A program made the translations under genes and the position numbers. The notes beneath the pieces are model-generated. The model was not told the origin of the DNA and made no database searches. It saw nothing but the letters and a program-made list of their open reading frames with translations. Below, one piece after another: positions 24,964 through 32,226 of a stretch of DNA of 32,342 bases; position 1 is the first letter of the stretch; each line of letters starts with the position of its first letter. Source of the stretch: Sphingobacteriales bacterium (lineage in GTDB: Bacteria > Bacteroidota > Bacteroidia > Chitinophagales > JADJOU01); contig JAJTHM010000088.1 in assembly GCA_021297855.1 (NCBI GenBank), forward strand, positions 1 to 32,342, written 5' to 3'.

Positions 24964-25176
24964 ATGACCTTATTAGAAAGAAAGAATCAACTGATAGAGG
25001 AAATTTTAACTATAGATAATGAAAACTTAATTATTAATATAGAAGAGTTTTTGTTATCTCAGGCTCGTATTGAAAAATTTGATTTCGACTCTGAATGGGA
25101 AAAAGCACTTACCGTGGAAGAGTTTAGAACGGAAATGCACAAAACTATAGCTTCATTTCCGTGGCAAAAACAATAA
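24964..25176 (+). CDS. Putative antitoxin (70 residues)
   Basis: The sequence is helical and acidic: MTLLERKNQLIEEILTIDNE, then NLIINIEEFLLSQARIEKFD, then DSEWEKALTVEEFRTEMHKT. The last part, with its EEFRTE helix, looks like the toxin-neutralising tail of small antitoxins. The first part could form the dimer. There is no obvious DNA-binding fold, though the promoter has palindromes. It overlaps the next gene by 16 bases, a common antitoxin-then-toxin layout. The call rests on size, order and overlap. No named antitoxin family is certain. Confidence 0.6.
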   Translation: MTLLERKNQLIEEILTIDNENLIINIEEFLLSQARIEKFDFDSEWEKALTVEEFRTEMHKTIASFPWQKQ

Positions 25177-25487
25177 AATTCTCAGCTCACACCAAAAGCT
25201 ACCTCGACGAATTAACTAAGGAACTTTATTACAAAAATTACTTTTCTTTTTTTGATTCCTCTATTGAATACGTAGATTTACTCATAGATTATATAGTAGA
25301 AAACGTACTGAAAAATATTCATAAGAAGTCTCCTATTATTTTAGCTAAGTACGGTTCTTTTTACTTAACATACAATAGCACAAAGCGCACAACATGGTAT
25401 ATTTTTTTTGAAATGGATGAGACGCAAGTTTTAATCACGCATATTTCCAATAATTACAAGAAGGAAATGTCTATAATAAATTGTTGA
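25161..25487 (+). CDS. Putative RelE/ParE-like toxin (108 residues)
   Basis: It starts MAKTIKFSAHTKSYLDELTK and contains SIEYVDLLIDYIVENVLKNI. A basic/aromatic strand region follows: YGSFYLTYNSTKRTTWYIFF, then ETQVLITHISNNYKKE. The KRTTWYIFF...ITHISNN pattern is one I associate with a Bacteroidota family of RelE/ParE-size proteins. The beta-strand-rich end after two helices fits that fold. The catalytic residues of RelE are not identifiable, and the target is unknown. Its stop lies 4 bases before the intact sirtuin start, so the sirtuin may be translated from the cassette transcript. Confidence 0.6.
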   Translation: MAKTIKFSAHTKSYLDELTKELYYKNYFSFFDSSIEYVDLLIDYIVENVLKNIHKKSPIILAKYGSFYLTYNSTKRTTWYIFFEMDETQVLITHISNNYKKEMSIINC

Positions 25488-25491
25488 GAAC

Positions 25492-26172
25492 ATGCAAAAA
25501 CTCGTCATACTCTCTGGTGCTGGTATATCTCAGGAATCTGGAATTTCTACTTTTCGCGATGCGAATGGGCTATGGGAAAATCACGATATCATGGAAGTAG
25601 CTTCCATTCAAGGCTGGCATAATAATCCTGAATTGGTTCTCGATTTTTATAATCAACGAAGAAGACAACTAGTCGAAGTTATTCCCAATAAAGCTCATAC
25701 TATCATAGCGCAACTAGAAGATCAATATGAAGTAACTGTCATCACTCAAAATGTCGATGATTTACATGAAAGGTCTGGAAGCTCTAGAGTGATTCATCTA
25801 CATGGAGAACTTTACAAAGCTTGTAGTGAGGGAAATAAAAACTTAGTCTTAGATTGGAAAGAGGATATCAAACTAGGAGATCTAGCGGAAGATGGCTCGC
25901 AGCTGAGACCTTTTATCGTCTGGTTTGGAGAAGATGTTCCTCTGCTCGACCTAGCTGCGGATATGGTCTATGATGCGGATATACTGATTGTGATTGGCAC
26001 CTCCCTTCAAGTCTATCCTGCCGCCAATTTGATTCACTTTGCTCACAATGCAAAAAGGAAATATATTATAGATCCACATTGTCAGGATTATACTGTCCCA
26101 TCAGATTTTGTCAAACTGGCGATGAAAGCGACGGAGGGTATGGCGAAGGTGAGAGATGAATTGGTTGGGTAA
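25492..26172 (+). CDS. Sirtuin NAD-dependent deacylase, CobB-like, class III type
   Basis: The 226-residue protein has the NAD-binding LSGAGISQESGISTFRD (7-23), ITQNVDDLHE (84-93) and catalytic H104 in IHLHGEL. Tyr53 and Arg56 (DFYNQRRR) correspond to the Tyr/Arg pair that gives SIRT5 and CobB their preference for succinyl and other acidic acyl groups. The four zinc-binding cysteines are absent (only C111 is in the right area), as in some Bacteroidota members. Such enzymes remove lysine acyl groups from metabolic proteins. The small size and no fused domain argue against a defence-type SIR2. It begins 4 bases after the toxin gene, and a broken 5' copy lies at 24813. Confidence 0.93.
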   Translation: MQKLVILSGAGISQESGISTFRDANGLWENHDIMEVASIQGWHNNPELVLDFYNQRRRQLVEVIPNKAHTIIAQLEDQYEVTVITQNVDDLHERSGSSRVIHLHGELYKACSEGNKNLVLDWKEDIKLGDLAEDGSQLRPFIVWFGEDVPLLDLAADMVYDADILIVIGTSLQVYPAANLIHFAHNAKRKYIIDPHCQDYTVPSDFVKLAMKATEGMAKVRDELVG

Positions 26173-26222
26173 TTTTGTTGGTGGCGCTGCGCTAAACTCA
26201 AAAGGCAGATGATATCGACAAC

Positions 26223-27944
26223 TTACTTATTATAATATTCTGTCTGAATTTCTTTAGGATAAACAACTGTGTAATTAAAATAGATTGTCTCTCTGGCACC
26301 AGGGTTCAAGTTTTTATTCCAAAGTATAGAACCCGTATTTACATCAAAATCTCCATTAGATAAATTGCCATTGATAACCTTTATCTGATTATGCTCACTA
26401 ATAGGTATTTGATCTAGAACCTCCAATTGTATAGCATCATTGGTGTTGTTTTTCATAGTGATTTCATAATTATTGAATTCTTCAATAGTCTTTTTATTTC
26501 TATCAATATTTTTATCTTCTACCTTGATGGTTTTACCTCGATTGGTGGTGGTCGTTATAATCGTTCGCTTACCACTTCCCTTGACTGTAGTTTCGGTTTC
26601 CTTATCCAATAGTTGGTTTCTTTTGACCACTATGCGTTCATCTACACCAAGCGAAATTGGATATTCTTCTTTAGTAAAGTTTGTATTGATATAGGTTTTT
26701 CCCATATAGTTATCTTCAAGGTAGATATTCGCATCTCCATTGATTAGATTTAGTTTCTGCCAGTCTGAAATTAAGGCTAAAAGGAATACATCGGTGGTCT
26801 CCGTAGGAACTACATGATATTTATAAGTGGCGGGGAGTTCTTTCTTATCAATTATGATAGTCTGTCCATTGTCCTGGCTTTTGAGACTTTGTGTACCATT
26901 AATCGTGTAGATGACATTCATCTGGGATGAACTAATACTAGTGATTGGAATATCTGCTATTTTAGGCTTGGCTACATTTTGAATATCCTTTCTCTTAGCA
27001 AATTTTTCCTCTTCTCTCATTTGCATTGAATTAGAAAGCGTTTCTGATTTAGCCACTTTATAAACTTCATCATCATTATAAGATTGTTCTTCTCGGACAT
27101 ATAAAGGTGATAGAATAGGTCTATTCTGATTGGCAGAAGGTTTATAAGAAGATAGAGTCAATTGAATATTCTCCCAACTCTGTCCTGTGCGTTGAAAAAC
27201 GGTGGCTTTGTATACCAACTGAATGGGTAGTTTGGTCGATATAGCTTTGATATCATAGGTAGGAACCCAGCCTGCTGTGTTCTGCACTATATAGCTTATC
27301 TGTAGTCCTGCATTGGTAGATTGATTCGAATATATCTCTAGAGTCAAAGTCTTTTGCAAATTGGGATTGACAGAGGTTTCATTTTGTCCTAGCTGTTTAC
27401 TAATTTCTAACAAATCATCATTAAGCTTTGCTATTTCTTCTTCGATGGCGAATTTTTTATTAGAAAGTTCCAGTTTTCTAGTACCATAATAATTTGCAAG
27501 TTTCTGAATCTCTGTTGCAGTCCATCCCTGTTCTGAGTTACCCATAACTTTATTCTCATCCAAGAGCTTTTTTTCATCTTCAATAGCATCGATTTGTAAG
27601 CGAAGTTTCAGAATATTCTTGTTAAGCAATTTTGATTTTTCATTCAATGCTTTAGATTCTGGCGTTTCAATTTTTTCAAGCTTTTCAAGCATACCGGGAG
27701 TCACAGAAAGCAGGGTCGTATTTTCTGGAAAACTCACCTTAAATGTATTATTATCAATATCATTGGGGAGGTGTATAATCTTGACAATGTTTTTACCTTG
27801 CTTTAAATTGACTTCACATTTTGATAGGACTTTTGCGCCTCTTAAATAGACAGTTGCTTGTATTGGCTTAACTTCCATTTTGATTTCTTGAGACTGAATG
27901 GTTATGTATAGCAGCAATAAAACTAACGTGGTTACTTTTTTCAT
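26223..27944 (-). CDS. DUF4139 domain protein (mucoidy inhibitor MuiA-like), exported
   Basis: The 573-residue protein has a signal peptide (MKKVTTLVLLLLYITIQSQ). A DUF4140 N-terminal part follows (VKPIQATVYLRGAKVLSKCE), then a coiled-coil helix region at about 85-195 (ESKALNEKSKLLNKN and following). The DUF4139 beta-rich domain has QISYIVQNTAGWVPTYDIKA and ends NPGARETIYFNYTVVYP. Relatives were named for a mucoidy phenotype, but the biochemical role is unknown. It probably acts in the periplasm or at the outer membrane. It follows the AsmA-like gene by 31 bases on the same strand, so they likely share a transcript. Confidence 0.87.
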   Translation of the reverse strand: MKKVTTLVLLLLYITIQSQEIKMEVKPIQATVYLRGAKVLSKCEVNLKQGKNIVKIIHLPNDIDNNTFKVSFPENTTLLSVTPGMLEKLEKIETPESKALNEKSKLLNKNILKLRLQIDAIEDEKKLLDENKVMGNSEQGWTATEIQKLANYYGTRKLELSNKKFAIEEEIAKLNDDLLEISKQLGQNETSVNPNLQKTLTLEIYSNQSTNAGLQISYIVQNTAGWVPTYDIKAISTKLPIQLVYKATVFQRTGQSWENIQLTLSSYKPSANQNRPILSPLYVREEQSYNDDEVYKVAKSETLSNSMQMREEEKFAKRKDIQNVAKPKIADIPITSISSSQMNVIYTINGTQSLKSQDNGQTIIIDKKELPATYKYHVVPTETTDVFLLALISDWQKLNLINGDANIYLEDNYMGKTYINTNFTKEEYPISLGVDERIVVKRNQLLDKETETTVKGSGKRTIITTTTNRGKTIKVEDKNIDRNKKTIEEFNNYEITMKNNTNDAIQLEVLDQIPISEHNQIKVINGNLSNGDFDVNTGSILWNKNLNPGARETIYFNYTVVYPKEIQTEYYNK

Positions 27945-27975
27945 TGTTCTAAAGTTTTATTTTATAAATATGAAA

Positions 27976-30585
27976 CTACCAAGGCAGCTTTTTCTTCAAT
28001 TCATCCAATAGCTCATTTTTCTTTTTCTCAACTTCTTCTTCAGCTTTTTGCTTTACTTCTTCTACCTTTTTATTAGCCTCCTGTACGGCTGCACTTTTTA
28101 CACTATCTACTGTTTTCGTTGCTTGATTTTTCAAATCCTCTCCAGCCTTTTTAGCGGCATCGAGGGCTACACCAGAAGTAGTAGTGGGTTTACCGCCGGA
28201 TAAAATATCTGGAGCACCCAGCGAAATTTGAGGTTTATCAAAAAAGCCTTTTACATTAAGATTTAGGCGAATTGTTTCAGGATTTATGTTGCCTAAAAAA
28301 GGGAGGTTGAATTTAGATACTAGACCACTAACCACACTTGAGGCATTACCCAACTGCGAGAATGGGACATCTACCGCCATTTTATAATCTAGAGATTTAT
28401 CCAGACCTTGAAAACCAGCCAGAGTCATATCTAAATTATTTGCCTTAAAATTTGTTGGCTTAAGCACAACACGTCCTTTGTCAAAAGCCAAATCTGCATT
28501 AATATTAGTGGCTTCTAGACTATTTAATTGACTTAGTTTAGTTACACTGGCAATCTGCTGTAGTACTGGCAAGCCTACCACCTTAGCCAATGGAATGGCT
28601 ACAGTGAAGTCTCCGTTTAAAGTACTTAAATCTGGACTCATGTCTGGTAGGAGATTCATAGTAAGATTGGATTTCGACGACAATTTTCCTGTCATAAATT
28701 TCATAATAGGAGCTAGCTTAGATGCACTTTCCATATAATTATATACCTGATTGATATCAAATGACTCGATATCGTAATGCACAGCAGTAATTGGTTTCGT
28801 CTGACCCACGGTGCTATAGATTGCATTCATTTTGGCGCTACCACCTAGCAACTCCGCTTTGACATTGCTCAGATTAATTTTCTCTTCTTTCACCGCCATA
28901 GAGCCCGCTATATTCTTTATAATCATTTTGCCATATAGCATTTCACCTATAGTGGCATTACCAGTGAGGTCAATTTTGTTAGGTACCATGACATAGTCTG
29001 ATTTTTTACCATTCTTCTCCTCTGAAGCGAACTCATTCATATCTACTTTTTGACAAGCCATAGATATATTTCCCGACATCACTTCATCTTTTGACAAATA
29101 GTATCCTATAAAATTCTCCAAACGACCCTTGATGTTAAAATCTGTAGCGCCAATGTTTCCGATACACGCTGGCATATCCACGAATTGAGGAGAGAAATTT
29201 AAAGCCAAATCATTTATGCGAACGGGCTTTTCTATAGTGGAAGATTCATAGATTAATCCTTTCACAATAGCATTGCCATCTGCGTGAATAGCCGCATAGT
29301 TTTTAGCTTTTAAATCAGACTGGCGTGCCTTAAGGTCTAAGTCCAAATTTACCATTCCTTCTAATTTTTTAACCCCTTCCATTGGATAAAATTTCAACAC
29401 ATCTCCCAGATTGATTTTTCCTTTTGAATACAACTCTGTATATGGGTTGGACATAGGCTGAGTCACTTTCAATCTTCCTTCAAAGGGATCACTTCCAATA
29501 TTCATCGAAAATTTTGAAACATCGACTGTCATATTATCCATAGATCCTCCTGGACTTTTAATTGCAGACACTATTTGAATATTTGAAACTTTTTTCGGCA
29601 TATTGGGATATTGAAATTCTCCGTTATTGACATTAAATACAATATCCATTTTGGGATAAACAGAGCCTCTGTAGAGCCCTTCCACGTTGCCTTTTAAATC
29701 AAACTGACCTTTCGTTTCAATATTTTTAAAATCATTTTTATAAATAGAGGGAATCAAGGACAAGACTTTTTTAAAGTCATTATTCTCTGTCTTGAAGTCT
29801 AAACGCATACTCATAGCCTCTTTATCCATTTGTTGGATAAACCCATTGAGCAATAGTTCTAAGTCATTTAACTGAATCTTATTGGCCGAAAATGAATATT
29901 TCTTTGCAGCCTGATCTATCTCAATAGTGGACTCATTCGTCAATCTAGCATTTTTTAGATATGGAATTAAACCTTGGAAATAACTCACATCATCAATAGT
30001 CGTCTCACTAGAATACTTTACTAAATTATTCGTAAAATCTCCATTGGCCTTATGATTCAGGCCGATTATTTCTGCACTATTATTTGCAGGAACATCGATA
30101 TATTTCACATAGACATTGTCTAAAACTATATTTTCTATGGCCAGAGAAAATTTAGAAGGTTCTTTAGTATCTTTGGATGGCTTTGCAATGTCCCAATTAG
30201 TCTGACTATCCGCAGCTACTTTAGCATAAATATCCGCATTGAGTAGCTCGACACTATTGATCTTCATTGGCTGCTCTGTTTGGAATAGAGACTTTATATC
30301 CAAAGCCAATTTTAGAGCTTCCATTTTCACCAACGTATCTCCAGTGAATTGGCCTATACCAGCAATCGAAGGATTATGAACAATCAAAGTAATATCGGGA
30401 AAATGCTTGATATTTTGCAACAATGATACATCAATGGATTCGAAGTTGAGAACAGCATTGAGCTCTTGATTCGCAGCATCCTTGGCTGCTTGGACTATTT
30501 TATCTTTGAATAAAAAAGGAACAATCGCTGTACCTCCGATTAACAAAATAAAAAACACGCCGATTGTAATTAAAATTTTCTTCAT
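27976..30585 (-). CDS. AsmA family protein with amphipathic C-terminal tail
   Basis: The 869-residue protein is anchored by an N-terminal helix (ILITIGVFFILLIGGTAIVPFLF, 4-26). LNAVLNFESIDVSLLQNIKHFPDITLIVHN is the AsmA-type start, and long beta-rich repeats form the periplasm-spanning groove. AsmA-like proteins move phospholipids or help outer-membrane assembly. The last 70 residues after the Gly/Pro-rich GGKPTTTSG turn into a charged Ala/Lys/Glu helix with repeats (KKAGEDLKNQATKTVDSVKS, KVEEVKQKAEEEVEKKKNE) that resembles LEA or apolipoprotein helices. The gene sits between pyrF and the DUF4139 gene, and all read the same way. Confidence 0.88.
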   Translation of the reverse strand: MKKILITIGVFFILLIGGTAIVPFLFKDKIVQAAKDAANQELNAVLNFESIDVSLLQNIKHFPDITLIVHNPSIAGIGQFTGDTLVKMEALKLALDIKSLFQTEQPMKINSVELLNADIYAKVAADSQTNWDIAKPSKDTKEPSKFSLAIENIVLDNVYVKYIDVPANNSAEIIGLNHKANGDFTNNLVKYSSETTIDDVSYFQGLIPYLKNARLTNESTIEIDQAAKKYSFSANKIQLNDLELLLNGFIQQMDKEAMSMRLDFKTENNDFKKVLSLIPSIYKNDFKNIETKGQFDLKGNVEGLYRGSVYPKMDIVFNVNNGEFQYPNMPKKVSNIQIVSAIKSPGGSMDNMTVDVSKFSMNIGSDPFEGRLKVTQPMSNPYTELYSKGKINLGDVLKFYPMEGVKKLEGMVNLDLDLKARQSDLKAKNYAAIHADGNAIVKGLIYESSTIEKPVRINDLALNFSPQFVDMPACIGNIGATDFNIKGRLENFIGYYLSKDEVMSGNISMACQKVDMNEFASEEKNGKKSDYVMVPNKIDLTGNATIGEMLYGKMIIKNIAGSMAVKEEKINLSNVKAELLGGSAKMNAIYSTVGQTKPITAVHYDIESFDINQVYNYMESASKLAPIMKFMTGKLSSKSNLTMNLLPDMSPDLSTLNGDFTVAIPLAKVVGLPVLQQIASVTKLSQLNSLEATNINADLAFDKGRVVLKPTNFKANNLDMTLAGFQGLDKSLDYKMAVDVPFSQLGNASSVVSGLVSKFNLPFLGNINPETIRLNLNVKGFFDKPQISLGAPDILSGGKPTTTSGVALDAAKKAGEDLKNQATKTVDSVKSAAVQEANKKVEEVKQKAEEEVEKKKNELLDELKKKLPW

Positions 30586-30632
30586 ATTGGTTGATTTATA
30601 AAAGGTTTAGACTAATAGGAGTAAAATGAGGT

Positions 30633-31439
30633 TTAAGAACTAAAATATTTCTTCATATCCCTTGCCAATTCCTTAGCCTTCTCCCCGGCCTTTATTGCAA
30701 AGTCTTCTCCCTTAGATGCATAAATAATCTCACGCGAAGAATTGACAAGAATACCAATATCATCATTAAGCAATCCTTTGCAAACATCACTTAAGAAACC
30801 TCCTTGAGCTCCTACACCTGGTATGAGCAGAAAGTGCTGTGGAATAATTTGGCGTATTCTCGCGAAATGCGCTGCTTGAGTAGCCCCAATAACGAACATC
30901 ATCGATTCTTCAGAACCCCATTCTGAACAAGACTTCAACACCTTTTCAAATAAAAATTGATCACCCATTTTTTCCAATTCAAAATCCATAGCGCCTTCGT
31001 TGGATGTCAAGCCTAGGACTATCGCCCACTTGTTCGTATGATTTAAAAACGGTTTGACGCTATCGCTTCCCATATATGGGTTGACGGTTAAGGCATCGCA
31101 ATTAAATGTTTCAAAAAAGGCACGAGCATAGAGTTCAGAGGTATTGCCTATATCCCCTCGCTTGGCATCTGCAATGATCAGATGGGTTTTAGGAATCTCT
31201 GCCACAATTTCATCAAACACCTTCATACCTTGCCATCCGAGTGCTTCGAAAAAAGCTAAATTAAGCTTATAGGATACGCAACTCTCTATGGTCTGGGCTA
31301 TTATTTTAAGACAAAATTCCTTGACACCTTCTGCATCCTTCGTTAAATGCGCTGGCAGTTTGAGAATATCCGGATCTAGTCCTACACAAAGAAATGATTT
31401 TTTGCGCTTGATCTCTGCTATTAAATTTGCTCTATTCAT
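30633..31439 (-). CDS. pyrF: Orotidine-5'-phosphate decarboxylase (PyrF subfamily 2)
   Basis: The 268-residue protein makes UMP from OMP, the last step of de novo pyrimidine synthesis. The start MNRANLIAEIKRKKSFLCVG and the LDPD motif are typical of the longer subfamily. The catalytic Asp-Lys-Asp set is D91, K93, D96 in IIADAKRGDIGN. CDALTVNPYMG and LVLGLTSNEGA-like strands follow, with LLIPGVGAQGG binding phosphate and ending at GILVNSSREI. The start codon overlaps the plsC stop by one base (TAATG), indicating translational coupling. The spacing to the AsmA-like gene is 47 bases. Confidence 0.95.
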   Translation of the reverse strand: MNRANLIAEIKRKKSFLCVGLDPDILKLPAHLTKDAEGVKEFCLKIIAQTIESCVSYKLNLAFFEALGWQGMKVFDEIVAEIPKTHLIIADAKRGDIGNTSELYARAFFETFNCDALTVNPYMGSDSVKPFLNHTNKWAIVLGLTSNEGAMDFELEKMGDQFLFEKVLKSCSEWGSEESMMFVIGATQAAHFARIRQIIPQHFLLIPGVGAQGGFLSDVCKGLLNDDIGILVNSSREIIYASKGEDFAIKAGEKAKELARDMKKYFSS

Positions 31440-32179
31440 TAGGAGTTAGGAGTTAAACGGGTAAGCATAAGATTTCTCACCTGCTCTTTCAGTGCAGGAA
31501 TATCAGCCGCTGTCATCAGAGAGGTATCTATTGGTTTTTCAAAAAAACACCTGACTATACCTGGAGCCATATCTATCTTATAATTCGGATTATTGATATG
31601 ACGCATACCTACCAAGGTACTTACGATAATTGGAGATTTCATATCTACCGCTAGACGAAATGCTCCATCAATAAAATCAATCAATGGTTCGTCTGTTTTA
31701 TTCCTAGTACCTTCGGGGAATATCCAAACGGAGATACCATCATTGAGTATTTCTTTCATCTTCTTCATCGATTTCACTCGAGAGGTCATACTGCTTCTAT
31801 CTACTAAGACTGCTAGATTTTTAGCTACTACACTAAAGACCGGCACTTTTCCTAATTCCACTTTTGATAAGAAGAAAAAAACATTTTCCCAAGGTAATGT
31901 AATTGAATTGATAAAAATATCATAATTAGAATTGTGATTCCCTATAATGACATAGCCTTTATTCGATTCGAAATTTTCTTTACCGATAACTTTTACGAAG
32001 ATTCCACTCAGATAACAAATACCTACACAGGAAATTTTTTGACTGAGAAGGAGATTGATTCTACGAGATTTTTTACCGAAAATCAAATTTGTAGTTAAAA
32101 TAAATAAGGCAGTAAAAATGACAATAGGTGCTAATACAAAAAAGCAATAAACACCCCAAATAAATCTAAAAATTCGCAT
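31439..32179 (-). CDS. plsC: 1-acyl-sn-glycerol-3-phosphate acyltransferase
   Basis: The 246-residue protein has an N-terminal membrane stretch (VYCFFVLAPIVIFTALFIL) and then the acyltransferase blocks. H82-x4-D87 is in GNHNSNYDIF, PEGTR is in WIFPEGTRNK (residues 152-161), and VPVFSVVAKNLAVLVDRSS lies between them. It turns lysophosphatidate into phosphatidate in the inner membrane. Its last codons form a 7-base tandem repeat (ACTCCTA twice) that overlaps the pyrF start by one base. An exact -7 motif lies so close upstream that the transcript may be almost leaderless. Confidence 0.94.
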   Translation of the reverse strand: MRIFRFIWGVYCFFVLAPIVIFTALFILTTNLIFGKKSRRINLLLSQKISCVGICYLSGIFVKVIGKENFESNKGYVIIGNHNSNYDIFINSITLPWENVFFFLSKVELGKVPVFSVVAKNLAVLVDRSSMTSRVKSMKKMKEILNDGISVWIFPEGTRNKTDEPLIDFIDGAFRLAVDMKSPIIVSTLVGMRHINNPNYKIDMAPGIVRCFFEKPIDTSLMTAADIPALKEQVRNLMLTRLTPNS

Positions 32180-32183
32180 AAGG

Positions 32184-32191
32184 CAAATTTA
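32184..32191 (-). promoter_or_regulatory. -7 promoter element of plsC (TAAATTTG)
   Basis: The minus strand 32191-32184 reads TAAATTTG, an exact TAnnTTTG match ending 4 bases before the plsC ATG. If transcription starts a few bases after it, the mRNA has almost no 5' leader. The start could also be further upstream. Confidence 0.5.
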
Positions 32192-32226
32192 GGTAAAAAA
32201 GAATATGAGAGTCCGCATTTATACCA

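Noticed and set aside
25492-26172. Anti-phage SIR2 defence gene
   Set aside because: The protein is a short CobB-type single-domain sirtuin with class III deacylase residues and no fused effector or partner Argonaute-like gene nearby.
31441-31455. Tandem AGGAGTT repeat as a Shine-Dalgarno site or repeat array
   Set aside because: On the coding (minus) strand it reads ACTCCTA twice, not a ribosome-binding site, and it is only two units long at the end of plsC.
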